Of a stretch of 64,000 bases of DNA, positions 9,277 through 16,767 are shown in pieces; position 1 is the first letter of the stretch, and each line of letters starts with the position of its first letter. The DNA is from Aureimonas sp. AU12. GTDB lineage: Bacteria > Pseudomonadota > Alphaproteobacteria > Rhizobiales > Rhizobiaceae. The stretch is taken from positions 49,932 through 113,931 of the forward strand of contig NZ_BBWH01000009.1 of the NCBI RefSeq assembly GCF_001463705.1, read 5' to 3'. A program made the position numbers and the translations under genes. The notes under the pieces were generated by a model. That model searched no databases. It was not told the DNA's origin and was given only the letters and a program-made list of their open reading frames with translations.

Positions 9277-10133
9277 GCGGGCGCGCGCTCGCGGATCTCG
9301 GGCGCCTCGAACGGGCGACGATTCTTGAGGTTCGGGATCTTCGAGCGCGTGGAGGCGACGAGATCGGTGTCGATCCGCGCCATGGCGATGCCCGGCTCGT
9401 CACCCTTCACCTCGGCCATGACGCGGCCCCAGGGATCGACGAGAAGCGAATGGCCGAAAGTCTCGCGGCCGTCTTCGTGCCGGCCGCCCTGCGCGGCCGC
9501 GATCATGAAGGCGTTGTTCTCGATCGCGCGGGCGCGCAGCAGCACGTGCCAGTGCGCTTCGCCGGTCTGGCGGGTGAAGGCGGCGGGCGCCGTCAGCACC
9601 TCTGCGCCAGCCAGCGCCTGCGCCCGGAACAGGTCGGGAAAGCGCATGTCGTAGCAGACGGCGAAGCCGAGCCGCACGGGACCGCCGGCGATCGTCAGAT
9701 CCGCGAGACCGGACCGGGTGCCGGGCACGTAGGTCGCCGATTCGCGCCAGCTCTCGCCATTGTCGAGATCGACGTCGAACATGTGAATCTTGTCGTAGGT
9801 CTCGACGACTTCGCCGTCCGCCCCGAACAGGAAGGCGCGGTTGGCGGCCATGCCGTCCGGCGCGGCAATCGCGGTCGAGCCGATATGCAGCGTGATCGCA
9901 TGGCGGCGCGCCAGAGACCGGGCTGCGGCGACGATCGGGTCGTCCGCTTCCGAACGAAGCGCCGCCTGCAAGACCGCGCGATCCCGGCACAGCATGCCCG
10001 TCATCTCCGGGGTCTGGACGTATTGCGCACCCTTGGCGACGGCCTCGCCGACCAGCCGCTCGAGGGCCTCGGCATTGCGGGCGGGATCGACACCCGAACG
10101 CATCTGGACGACGGCGGCTTGGAAGACGGTCAT
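9273..10133 (-). CDS. Carbon-nitrogen hydrolase (Nit1/Nit2-like amidase)
   Basis: This is a nitrilase-superfamily amidohydrolase with the Glu-Lys-Cys triad: E43 in QTPEMTG, K115 in YDKIHMFDVD and C160 in AVCYDMRFP. The DKIHLFD-type lysine motif and CYDxRFP nucleophile motif place it with the Nit1/Nit2 group, whose members hydrolyse deaminated glutathione or omega-amides of 2-oxo acids. The exact substrate is not visible. The ATG at 10133 gives the family N-terminus MTVFQAAVVQM; the longer open frame to 10283 is not needed. It lies downstream of grxC and couples into DUF1178, which fits a glutathione-related repair role. Confidence 0.9.
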   Translation of the reverse strand: MTVFQAAVVQMRSGVDPARNAEALERLVGEAVAKGAQYVQTPEMTGMLCRDRAVLQAALRSEADDPIVAAARSLARRHAITLHIGSTAIAAPDGMAANRAFLFGADGEVVETYDKIHMFDVDLDNGESWRESATYVPGTRSGLADLTIAGGPVRLGFAVCYDMRFPDLFRAQALAGAEVLTAPAAFTRQTGEAHWHVLLRARAIENNAFMIAAAQGGRHEDGRETFGHSLLVDPWGRVMAEVKGDEPGIAMARIDTDLVASTRSKIPNLKNRRPFEAPEIRERAPA

Positions 10134-10161
10134 GGGGGAAGGGTCCGGGGTTCTGGAGAGA

Positions 10162-10422
10162 TCAGGCGACGGCGAGGAGCGGATCGAGCTTGCCGGCGCG
10201 ATCGAGCGCCACGAGATCATCGCAGCCGCCGACATGTGTCTCGCCGATGAAGATCTGCGGGAAGGTCGAGCGCCCCGGCGCACGCTGCATCATCTCCTGG
10301 CGGAACGCCGGATCGACCGTCGCATCGCGCTCGTCGAAGGCGACGCCCTTGGCGGCGAGCAGTTGCTTGGCCCGCGAGCAGTAGCCGCAGAGCTGACGGG
10401 TGTAGATCGTGACGTTCGGCAT
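10162..10422 (-). CDS. grxC: Glutaredoxin 3
   Basis: This small glutathione-dependent disulfide reductase has 86 residues, the usual size, and a dithiol active site CGYC at residues 12-15. The conserved TFPQIFIG (cis-proline) and GGCDDL glutathione-binding motifs follow. It lies 28 bases upstream of the Nit-type hydrolase and 44 bases downstream of comF on the same strand; this order is common in Rhizobiales. An extra cysteine in GGCDDL is usual for GrxC. Confidence 0.95.
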   Translation of the reverse strand: MPNVTIYTRQLCGYCSRAKQLLAAKGVAFDERDATVDPAFRQEMMQRAPGRSTFPQIFIGETHVGGCDDLVALDRAGKLDPLLAVA

Positions 10423-10466
10423 CGGGCTTCGGGGTCCTGCGAAAAGACGATGACCCGGATATGCGA

Positions 10467-11216
10467 TCAACCGCCGCCGCTCGCAACCCTTGCGAAGACG
10501 AGAACATCGACCTCCCTTGCGCCGGCCCGCTTCAGGGCGCGCGTCGCGGCCGAAACCGTGGCGCCGGTGGTGAACACGTCGTCGACGAGCAGCACACGCC
10601 GGCCGCGCACCGCATCGTCGCGCTCCGGCCGGACCTGGAAGGCGCCGCGCACGTTGGTCCGCCGCTCTTCGGGGCCAAGGCCGACCTGCGAGCGCGTCGA
10701 GCGCACCCGCACGAGGCTCGTCGGCGCGAAGTCGAGCCGCCGCCGTCGCGCGATGGCGCGGGCCAGCTCCGCCGACTGGTTGAACCGGCGGCGAAACAGG
10801 CGGCCGGAATGCAGCGGCACCGGCACCACCACCTCGGCATCGTCGAGGAGTTCGGCTCCGGCCCGCGCCATCCAGCCCGCCATCAGCGGCACGAGGTCGG
10901 TCCGGTCGGAATATTTGAGCGAGGCGACGAGGCGCGAGGCAAGGTCCCGATAGATCACGGCGGCGCGCAGGCGCGCGAAGGCCGGGGGCTCCGCGATGGC
11001 CTCGGCGCTGAGAAAGCCGCGGCCGAGATCGAACGAGAAGGGCAACCCGAGCACCTCGCAATAGGGCCGCTCGATGAAGCGCATCGTCCGCCAGCAAGCG
11101 GGGCAGAGGGCTGCCGCCTCGCTCACCGCGCCGCCGCAGCCGGCACAGACCGGCGGATAGAGAAACCGGCCGATCGGCCGGGCGATCGACGCCAGCCCCC
11201 GCATCATCAAGCCCAT
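10467..11216 (-). CDS. comF: ComF family phosphoribosyltransferase-like protein
   Basis: The 249-residue product has an N-terminal four-cysteine zinc knuckle (C24, C27, C38, C41 in PPVCAGCGG and LCPACW) followed by a type I phosphoribosyltransferase fold with the PRPP loop VLLVDDVFTTGAT near residue 210. ComF proteins support DNA uptake in competent bacteria; in Rhizobiales the role is uncertain. The frame is open further upstream to 11456, but that would run into the divergent methyltransferase gene, and the ATG at 11216 gives the normal N-terminus. grxC follows on the same strand. Confidence 0.92.
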   Translation of the reverse strand: MGLMMRGLASIARPIGRFLYPPVCAGCGGAVSEAAALCPACWRTMRFIERPYCEVLGLPFSFDLGRGFLSAEAIAEPPAFARLRAAVIYRDLASRLVASLKYSDRTDLVPLMAGWMARAGAELLDDAEVVVPVPLHSGRLFRRRFNQSAELARAIARRRRLDFAPTSLVRVRSTRSQVGLGPEERRTNVRGAFQVRPERDDAVRGRRVLLVDDVFTTGATVSAATRALKRAGAREVDVLVFARVASGGG

Positions 11217-11385
11217 GGGTATCCCTCCCCCGGCGGCCGGTTCACCCGCTTCGCTTCGCCGTCGATCCTTGACGATACTCGGCCCGGGTTCAGCTACAAG
11301 GGGCAAATCGCCGCCGCCGCCCGCCGCGCCATCTTTCGGGCGCGAGTGGAAGCGACGGTGCGCCACCCTTCGCCGGAACCTGCCG

Positions 11386-12273
11386 ATGACCGCCTCCGCC
11401 CCCTTCGACCGCGCCCTTCTCGCCCGGCGCCGCCTGCGCGCCGTCCGCGCAAACACGGGTGGCGCCGACTTCCTGCTGCGGGCCGTCGCGGCGGAACTCA
11501 GCGAACGGCTGTCGCTCGTGCAGCGCCGCTTCGACGTGGCGGCGGACCTGTCCGGTCACGGCCTGCAGGTGGCCGAAGCGATGGCGGCGGGCGGGCAGGT
11601 GGACCGCGTGCTGCGGCTGGAGCGCGTGGCGGGTCTCGCCGGCGTGACGGGTCATGTGGAGACGGTGGTGGGCGACGACGAACTGCTGCCGCTGGCCGAT
11701 GCCAGCATCGATCTCGCGGTCTCCGTGCTCTCGCTTCACCTGACGAACGACACGCCCGGCGCCTTCGTCCAGATCCGGCGAGCACTGAAGCCGGACGGGC
11801 TGTTCCTCGCCGCAATGCTCGGCGGCGACACGCTGACAGAGTTGCGCTCGTCGCTCCTCTCAGCCGAGGCCGAGATCAGCGGCGGCGCGAGCCCGCGCGT
11901 CGCGCCCTTCGTGGCGCTGAAGGAGGCGGGCGCCCTGCTCCAGCGCACGGGCTTCGCCCTGCCGGTGATCGACCAGGACCGGCTGACGGTGCGCTACGAC
12001 TCGCTCTTCGACCTCATGCGGGACCTGCGTTCCATGGGCATGACCAACGCTCTCACCGCCCGCTCGCGTCGCCCGTCGTCGCGCACCCTCTTCCTGCGCG
12101 CCGCAGAAATCTACGCGGAGCGCTTCGCCGATCCCGACGGGCGGCTGCGGGCGACGTTCGACGTGATCTATCTCTCGGGATGGCGACCGCACGACAGTCA
12201 GCAGAAGCCGCTGAAGCCCGGCAGCGCGAAGATGCGCCTCGCCGACGCGTTGAAACCGCCCGCCGGCGACTGA
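11386..12273 (+). CDS. SAM-dependent methyltransferase (BioC/NDUFAF5-like)
   Basis: The 295-residue product belongs to the BioC-like class I methyltransferases and most resembles the alphaproteobacterial relatives of mitochondrial NDUFAF5, a complex I assembly factor. Features are the N-terminal FDRALLARRRLRAV, the VVGDDELLPLADASIDLAVS region and the LMRDLRSMGMTNAL motif typical of that group. The first SAM glycine motif is degenerate (DLSGHGLQVAE), as is common in the group. The ATG at 11386 is chosen from family length. It is divergent from comF, with 169 bases between the starts. Confidence 0.85.
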   Translation: MTASAPFDRALLARRRLRAVRANTGGADFLLRAVAAELSERLSLVQRRFDVAADLSGHGLQVAEAMAAGGQVDRVLRLERVAGLAGVTGHVETVVGDDELLPLADASIDLAVSVLSLHLTNDTPGAFVQIRRALKPDGLFLAAMLGGDTLTELRSSLLSAEAEISGGASPRVAPFVALKEAGALLQRTGFALPVIDQDRLTVRYDSLFDLMRDLRSMGMTNALTARSRRPSSRTLFLRAAEIYAERFADPDGRLRATFDVIYLSGWRPHDSQQKPLKPGSAKMRLADALKPPAGD

Positions 12274-12287
12274 GGCTCGAGCGCCCG

Positions 12288-12446
12288 TCAGTTGCCGCTG
12301 ATGGCCGCGGACACCCGCTCCATCACCAGATTGACGGAGCCGCCGACCGAGTTGCCGGTCGCGCCCAGACCGCCGACGATCGCCAGCCCGATGAGCGAGG
12401 CGATGAGCGCATATTCGATCGCCGTGCTGCCGCGAGCGCACGCCAT
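12288..12446 (-). CDS. Flp/Fap-type pilin component
   Basis: The tiny 52-residue prepilin has a short leader ending in glycine (MACARG) followed by STAIEYALIASLIGLAIVGG, the Flp signature: cleavage after Gly, Glu at +5, Tyr at +6, then a hydrophobic helix. Such pilins are processed by a TadV/CpaA-type prepilin peptidase and assembled by a Tad secretion system. No tad/cpa gene is in this window, so it is an orphan locus. ATG 12446, the adjacent GTG 12449 and GTG 12464 are all possible starts. It follows a small secreted or anchored protein on the same strand. Confidence 0.85.
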   Translation of the reverse strand: MACARGSTAIEYALIASLIGLAIVGGLGATGNSVGGSVNLVMERVSAAISGN

Positions 12447-12490
12447 CACCGAGCGGGCTCGCACGAGCAGACCGTGGGCGGAAGCGGCGC

Positions 12491-12778
12491 TCAACAGGCG
12501 CCCCGGTCGGTTCCATCGGAGAATCGCAGGCAAGGCCCAAGCGATCCGGCGGCGCGCGGACTGCCGACCGCGAAGCTGAAACGCGACGACGAGACCGAAC
12601 CGGTGGTCATCGTGTCGAGCCCTTCGCCGCCGCTGGCCGTCACCAACCGGTCGCCGCGCGGCGCCACGCCGAAGACGAGCGCCAGAGCCAGCGGTCCGAC
12701 GAGCAGCATCGCGCGCAGGAGGGCGGCGCCCGCGCCGGATCTGCCCCGCGAGCGGGTCTTTCGTCCATGCTGTCTCAT
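12491..12778 (-). CDS. Small secreted or membrane-anchored protein upstream of Flp pilin
   Basis: This 95-residue product has a very basic N-terminus (MRQHGRKTRSRGRSG), then a hydrophobic segment (about 19-40, LLRAMLLVGPLALALVF), then a polar tail containing a DTMTTGSVSSSRF stretch and ending in a cysteine pair (CLRF to final GAC). The layout is that of a type II anchored or exported periplasmic protein with a C-terminal disulfide. I recall similar small proteins beside pilin genes in rhizobia but cannot name a family. It lies 44 bases upstream of the Flp pilin, so one transcript is likely. Confidence 0.7.
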   Translation of the reverse strand: MRQHGRKTRSRGRSGAGAALLRAMLLVGPLALALVFGVAPRGDRLVTASGGEGLDTMTTGSVSSSRFSFAVGSPRAAGSLGPCLRFSDGTDRGAC

Positions 12779-12836
12779 ATCGGCCCCGCCTCGGCTTCAT
12801 TTCACCGATCATCACTGCCGGGACGTAAAGGCCGCT

Positions 12837-12853
12837 TTAAGCCGTATCCTTAA
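12837..12853. promoter_or_regulatory. Inverted repeat TTAAG-N7-CTTAA upstream of pilin locus
   Basis: TTAAG (12837-12841) and CTTAA (12849-12853) are separated by seven bases. They lie about 60 bases upstream of the small secreted-protein gene and its pilin. The element recalls, but does not match, the CtrA box (TTAA-N7-TTAA), because the TTAA units are nine bases apart. CtrA control of pilin genes is known in alphaproteobacteria; a site here is only a suggestion. Confidence 0.3.
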
Positions 12854-12872
12854 CGGGCGGCCGAAATCACGT

Positions 12873-13280
12873 TCAGAGGAGATCGACGAGGAACGGAATG
12901 AGCGGAAGGTCGGCCGGCGGCATGGGCAAATCGCGCAGATCACGCGCCCGCACCCATTTGAGCCGCTGCCCCTCCATCCCCTGCGGGATGCCCTCGTAGC
13001 GCCGGCAGATGTAAAGCGGCATCAGCAGGTGGAAGTCGTCGTAGGTGTGGGTGGCAAAGGTCAGCGGCGCGAGGCAGTCGGCCTTCACCGCGATGCCGAG
13101 CTCCTCGCGCAACTCGCGGATCAGCGTCTCCTCCGGGGTCTCCCGGGCCTCCACCTTGCCGCCGGGAAACTCCCAGAGCCCGGCCAGCGACTTGCCGGCC
13201 GGCCGCTCGGCCATCAGGATGCGGTTGTCGGCGTCGAGCAGCGCACAGGCCGCGACGAGGAGGAGACGGGAGACGGGCAT
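12873..13280 (-). CDS. mutT: 8-oxo-dGTP diphosphatase (MutT, Nudix hydrolase)
   Basis: MutT removes oxidised guanine nucleotides from the pool before they enter DNA. The 135-residue product has a complete Nudix box, GGKVEARETPEETLIRELRE then ELG, with the catalytic glutamates, preceded by LWEFPGGK, the typical MutT lead-in. The C-terminal part has WVRARDLRDLPMPPADLP, common in alphaproteobacterial MutT. The ATG at 13280 gives MPVSRLLLVAACALLD, the family start; the longer frame is not needed. The GNAT gene upstream is on the same strand, 41 bases away. Confidence 0.93.
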   Translation of the reverse strand: MPVSRLLLVAACALLDADNRILMAERPAGKSLAGLWEFPGGKVEARETPEETLIRELREELGIAVKADCLAPLTFATHTYDDFHLLMPLYICRRYEGIPQGMEGQRLKWVRARDLRDLPMPPADLPLIPFLVDLL

Positions 13281-13320
13281 GGGTGCAGCTTTCCGGCAGG
13301 CGGGAACGTCGGTCGTGCGG

Positions 13321-14109
13321 TCAGACGATGATGCCCGGCGGCGCGCGGTAGCAGTAGCGATAGGCTTCCGAGAAGCCGAGACCGGCATAGAGCGCCCGCC
13401 CTGCCGCATTGTCGGCCTCGACCTGCAACCAGCCGGTTCGCGCCCCCCGATGCAGCGTGTGGCGCAGCGCGTTGACCACGAGATCGCGCCCGACGCCGCG
13501 CCGGCGCTCGCTCGGCAGGACGGCGACGTCGAGGATGCCCGACAGGTCGTTGTCGGTGATCGCCAGCGCCACCGCGACGGGCGAACCCGCCTCGTTCTCG
13601 CGCACGAAGAAGGCCGCCGGCGGCCGGATCGCGTTCAGCACCTCGGCCAGTCCATCGCGCAGCGCGGCGGGCCGCTGATGAACGACGAGCGAGGCGTCGA
13701 GATAGCGCCAGCCATCGTGGATCGGGATCCGGTCGAGCCCGTCCGAGAGATCGAGCGACGCGAGGTCGGCGGTGTAGACGATCGATTCCCCGAAGCGAGA
13801 CCAGCCTGCTTCGTCGAGATGATCGACGAGCGTCGGTGGGCAAAGCGGCGACTGGCGCACGATCAGCGGGCGGCCGGATTGCGCGAAACGCTCGCCGGCC
13901 CGCTCCAGCCGCGCGGCCATGTCGGTGTCGTCGGAGCGGTCGAGCGGGTTCACCGAGTTCAGCCGCTTGGCCGGAAAGCTCGTGGTGACTCGCACGGCCC
14001 AGGTGCCGTCGAAGAAGGTGGTGGTGGCCGGCCAGGCCCGAAAGCCCGCCGCCTCGAGGCGACGGACGACGGTGAGGCGCGGCGCGGCGTCAGCTCCGGT
14101 AGTCGCCAT
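13321..14109 (-). CDS. GNAT family N-acetyltransferase
   Basis: The 262-residue product has an N-terminal domain with the KRLNSVNPL motif and a C-terminal GNAT domain with the acetyl-CoA loop [11 protein letters not shown] and the [10 protein letters not shown] motif that ends the fold. The substrate is unknown. The start lies within the end of argJ. ATG 14109 overlaps argJ by 20 bases and sits 13 bases after an AAGGAG. An ATG at 14121 sits only one base after that element, too close for usual spacing, so the first is preferred. Position between argJ and mutT is common in Rhizobiales. Confidence 0.85.
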   Translation of the reverse strand: MATTGADAAPRLTVVRRLEAAGFRAWPATTTFFDGTWAVRVTTSFPAKRLNSVNPLDRSDDTDMAARLERAGERFAQSGRPLIVRQSPLCPPTLVDHLDEAGWSRFGESIVYTADLASLDLSDGLDRIPIHDGWRYLDASLVVHQRPAALRDGLAEVLNAIRPPAAFFVRENEAGSPVAVALAITDNDLSGILDVAVLPSERRRGVGRDLVVNALRHTLHRGARTGWLQVEADNAAGRALYAGLGFSEAYRYCYRAPPGIIV

Positions 14110-15322
14110 TGATCGCGACATACTCCTTCGTGAGATCGCAGGTGTAGACGGTCCAGCGCCCGGTGCCGAGGCCGAGATCGACGAGGATCGGGATCTCGTC
14201 CTTCTTCATCTCGGCCGAGGCCGCGGCCTCCTGGTAGGCGGGGTCGCGCTCGCCGTCGACGGCGACGCGCACCGCGCCGAACGAGATGGCCAGACGATCA
14301 CGCTCCGCGGGCTCGCCGGCCTTGCCGACGGCCATCACGACGCGGCCCCAGTTGGCGTCCTCGCCGGCGACGGCAGTCTTCACCAACGGCGAATTGGCGA
14401 TCGACAGCGCGATGCGCTTGGCCGAGCGGTCGTCCATCGCGCCCTCGACGGTCACGATGATCTCCTTGCGGGCGCCCTCGCCATCGCGGGCCACCTGTCG
14501 CGCGAGATCGAGGAGGAGATCGTCCAGCGCCGCGCGGAACTCGGCCAGCGCGGGATCGTCGGCCGTCTCGACGCGGGCATTGCCCGCCTGCCCGGTGGCG
14601 AAGAGGAGCAGGGTGTCGGAGGTTGAGGTGTCGCTGTCGACGGTGACGGAATTGAAAGATGGCGCGACCGCCTCGGCCAGAAGCGCCTGCAGCGCGGCTG
14701 GCGCGATGGCCGCGTCGGTCGCGAGGAAGGAGAGCATCGTCGCCATGTCCGGCGCGATCATGCCGGCGCCCTTGGCGATGCCGTTCAGCGTCACGGAAGT
14801 GCCACCGATCGATGCGGTCCGGGTGGCGACCTTGGGATAGGTGTCGGTGGTCATGATGGCGTCCGCCGCCTCGCGCCACAGGCCGCCGGTCGCGCGCTCG
14901 GCGAGCGAGGGCAGGTGCGGCAGGATCTTCCCGGCATCCAGCGGCTCGCCAATGACGCCGGTCGAGGCCAGGAAAACCTCGGCCTCGGTGCAACCGACGG
15001 CCTCGGCCGCAGCCTTCGCGGTCGCGTCCGTCGAGGCGACGCCCTTCTTGCCCGTGAAAGCATTGGCATTGCCGGAATTGACCACCAACGCTCGCGCGCT
15101 GCCGCTCGTCAGCGCCCGGCGGCAATGATCCACCGGCGCCGACGGGCATTTCGACGTCGTGAACACCCCGGCGACACTCGTCCCTTCCGCAAAGCGCATG
15201 AGGAGGACGTCGGTTCGGTTGCGGTACTTGATGCCGGCCTCGGCCGTGGCGATCGAGACGCCCGCGATCTCCGGCATGTCGGGGGTGGATTTCGGGGCGA
15301 GCGGGGAGACGGCGACGGACAT
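14090..15322 (-). CDS. argJ: Bifunctional glutamate N-acetyltransferase/amino-acid acetyltransferase
   Basis: ArgJ moves the acetyl group from N-acetylornithine to glutamate, and can also make acetylglutamate from acetyl-CoA, in arginine synthesis. The 410-residue precursor contains the self-cleavage site [16 protein letters not shown]; the threonine of ATML becomes the N-terminal nucleophile of the beta chain. The substrate-binding [10 protein letters not shown] and [15 protein letters not shown] motifs are intact. The frame stays open far upstream through the isomerase gene, but the ATG at 15322 gives the correct start. argH, the last enzyme of the pathway, is elsewhere in this window. Confidence 0.96.
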   Translation of the reverse strand: MSVAVSPLAPKSTPDMPEIAGVSIATAEAGIKYRNRTDVLLMRFAEGTSVAGVFTTSKCPSAPVDHCRRALTSGSARALVVNSGNANAFTGKKGVASTDATAKAAAEAVGCTEAEVFLASTGVIGEPLDAGKILPHLPSLAERATGGLWREAADAIMTTDTYPKVATRTASIGGTSVTLNGIAKGAGMIAPDMATMLSFLATDAAIAPAALQALLAEAVAPSFNSVTVDSDTSTSDTLLLFATGQAGNARVETADDPALAEFRAALDDLLLDLARQVARDGEGARKEIIVTVEGAMDDRSAKRIALSIANSPLVKTAVAGEDANWGRVVMAVGKAGEPAERDRLAISFGAVRVAVDGERDPAYQEAAASAEMKKDEIPILVDLGLGTGRWTVYTCDLTKEYVAINGDYRS

Positions 15323-15415
15323 CCGGGATCCTGGCATCTGGTGGCGGCGCGCCCGGTTTGCCCGATGCCCCTGCCCTTCGCAAGGGCCGTGGGCCGGCGG
15401 CGCTCGCTGCGCACG

Positions 15416-15448
15416 AAAACGCCGGCGCCCCCGAAGGGACGCCGGCGT
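15416..15448 (-). terminator. Intrinsic terminator after the parvulin gene
   Basis: On the minus strand a nine-base stem ACGCCGGCG pairs with CGCCGGCGT across a loop that is itself partly paired (ccc with ggg), followed by TTTTCG. It starts 30 bases after the stop of the peptidyl-prolyl isomerase and before argJ, so the two are separate units. Confidence 0.8.
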
Positions 15449-15477
15449 GAACATCATGCGGCCGGTCGGCCGCAGCG

Positions 15478-16494
15478 TCAGTTGGCGGGAGCGGGCGCTG
15501 GGGCCGCCGCGTCGGCCTCGCTCGCGGCGTCGTCGGCCGCGGCTTCCGGGTCCTGCGGGCCGCCGGCCGACATCGCCTTCTCCATCGCGTCGACCTGCGC
15601 CTTCAGGGCGGGATCGACATAGGCGACCTTCAGGTCGTCGCGCGCCTTCTGCACCATCGCGATGTACTTCTCGCGCATGACGAGCTGGCGCACCTGGTCC
15701 TTGACCTCCTCGAAGGCCGGCGGCTGCTGGGTGCGCTTCTCCAGCACCTTGATCACATGCCAGCCGAACTGGGTCTGGATCGGCTCCTTGGTGTAGGCCC
15801 CGACCTCGAGGCCATAGGCGGCCGTCTCGAAGGCCGGCACCATCTGTCCCGGTCCGAAGAAGCCGAGATCGCCGCCCTGCGGACCGGACGGACCGGTGGA
15901 CTTCTCGGCGGCCACCGCGTCGAAATCCTTGCCGGCGTCGAGTTCCTTGATCGCCGCCTCGGCCTCTTCCTTCGTCGGCACCAGAATGTGCTTGGCGTGG
16001 AGTTCCTCGACCGGCTTCATTGCCGCGACCTCGGCGTCGTAGCGGGCCTTCAGCTCGGCATCGGTGATCGCGGAGACGCCGTTCTTCTCGAAATAGGAGT
16101 TGTGGAGCGCCCGCTCGCGCAGGAAAGCGATTCGGCGCGCGACGTCGGCCTCGTCGCCGAGCTTGGCGGCGTCGGCTTCCTGCGCCAATGCCTTGATGTC
16201 GATGAGAGCGGCGAGCACGGCGAGGCGGCGCTGCTCGGGCGGCAGCTGGCCGAACTGGCTGCCGAGGTCGGCGGCCGCCGCGTCGAGGTCGCCCTCGGTG
16301 ATCTCGGCCGTGCCGACCGAGGCGATCACCGTCTCCGGCGGCACCGGCGCGGGCGGCGTCGGGGCGGCCGCGGGAGCCGGCGCCGCGGCCGCGGGAGCCG
16401 GCGGCGTCGCAGCATCCTGCGCCAGGACGGGCGCGGCGAGCGAGAGGAGAACGAGGCCGGACGCAGCGAGGCGCAGTCGAAGCGTGGATGTCAT
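15478..16494 (-). CDS. Periplasmic parvulin-type peptidyl-prolyl cis-trans isomerase
   Basis: A SurA/PrsA-like foldase for exported proteins. The 338-residue product has a Sec signal peptide (cleavage after PVLAQ, near residue 26), an Ala/Pro-rich linker (about 28-52), a SurA-like helical N-domain and one parvulin domain (about 160-260) with [25 protein letters not shown] and [10 protein letters not shown], the family's conserved motifs. The C-terminus is again Ala/Pro-rich. It is divergent from secA, the export motor, which fits envelope biogenesis. Confidence 0.93.
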   Translation of the reverse strand: MTSTLRLRLAASGLVLLSLAAPVLAQDAATPPAPAAAAPAPAAAPTPPAPVPPETVIASVGTAEITEGDLDAAAADLGSQFGQLPPEQRRLAVLAALIDIKALAQEADAAKLGDEADVARRIAFLRERALHNSYFEKNGVSAITDAELKARYDAEVAAMKPVEELHAKHILVPTKEEAEAAIKELDAGKDFDAVAAEKSTGPSGPQGGDLGFFGPGQMVPAFETAAYGLEVGAYTKEPIQTQFGWHVIKVLEKRTQQPPAFEEVKDQVRQLVMREKYIAMVQKARDDLKVAYVDPALKAQVDAMEKAMSAGGPQDPEAAADDAASEADAAAPAPAPAN

Positions 16495-16617
16495 CGGGCG
16501 TTGAGCCTTCCATAGGGGAATCGGGGATCGGGCGCCGATCGGCCCGAGGGCTGTGAAAGGCTCGCAAAGAGCCTGCTTTGCGGTGTTTTGAGGGCCGCGC
16601 GACGCCGGGACGCCACG

Positions 16618-16646
16618 TTGACATCGCCAGGGTGCCCTCTTATCTC
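16618..16646 (+). promoter_or_regulatory. Predicted sigma-70 promoter of secA
   Basis: A perfect -35 TTGACA (16618-16623) is followed after 17 bases by TATCTC (16641-16646). This leaves a long leader of about 115 bases before the secA ATG. SecM-like or other leader control is not evident. Confidence 0.6.
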
Positions 16647-16767
16647 TCGCACGTTCTGAAAGTCCAGCCGCATCCCCTGGGTGGTGCGCGGATCGATCCC
16701 GATCCCTGCGGCGGACGGCGAGCCCTCAATCGGCCCGCATATCGAGTTTCCTGGAAGGACGTTTCGA

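Noticed and set aside
10461..13331. Plus-strand open frame of 956 codons across comF, the methyltransferase, the pilin and mutT
   Set aside because: It crosses several well-supported genes on both strands in other frames, with no family motif.
14090..16624. Apparent 844-residue fusion of argJ with upstream sequence
   Set aside because: The frame is merely open across the parvulin gene, whose own frame has a signal peptide and PPIase motifs. A terminator at 15416-15448 separates the two, and ArgJ starts normally at 15322.
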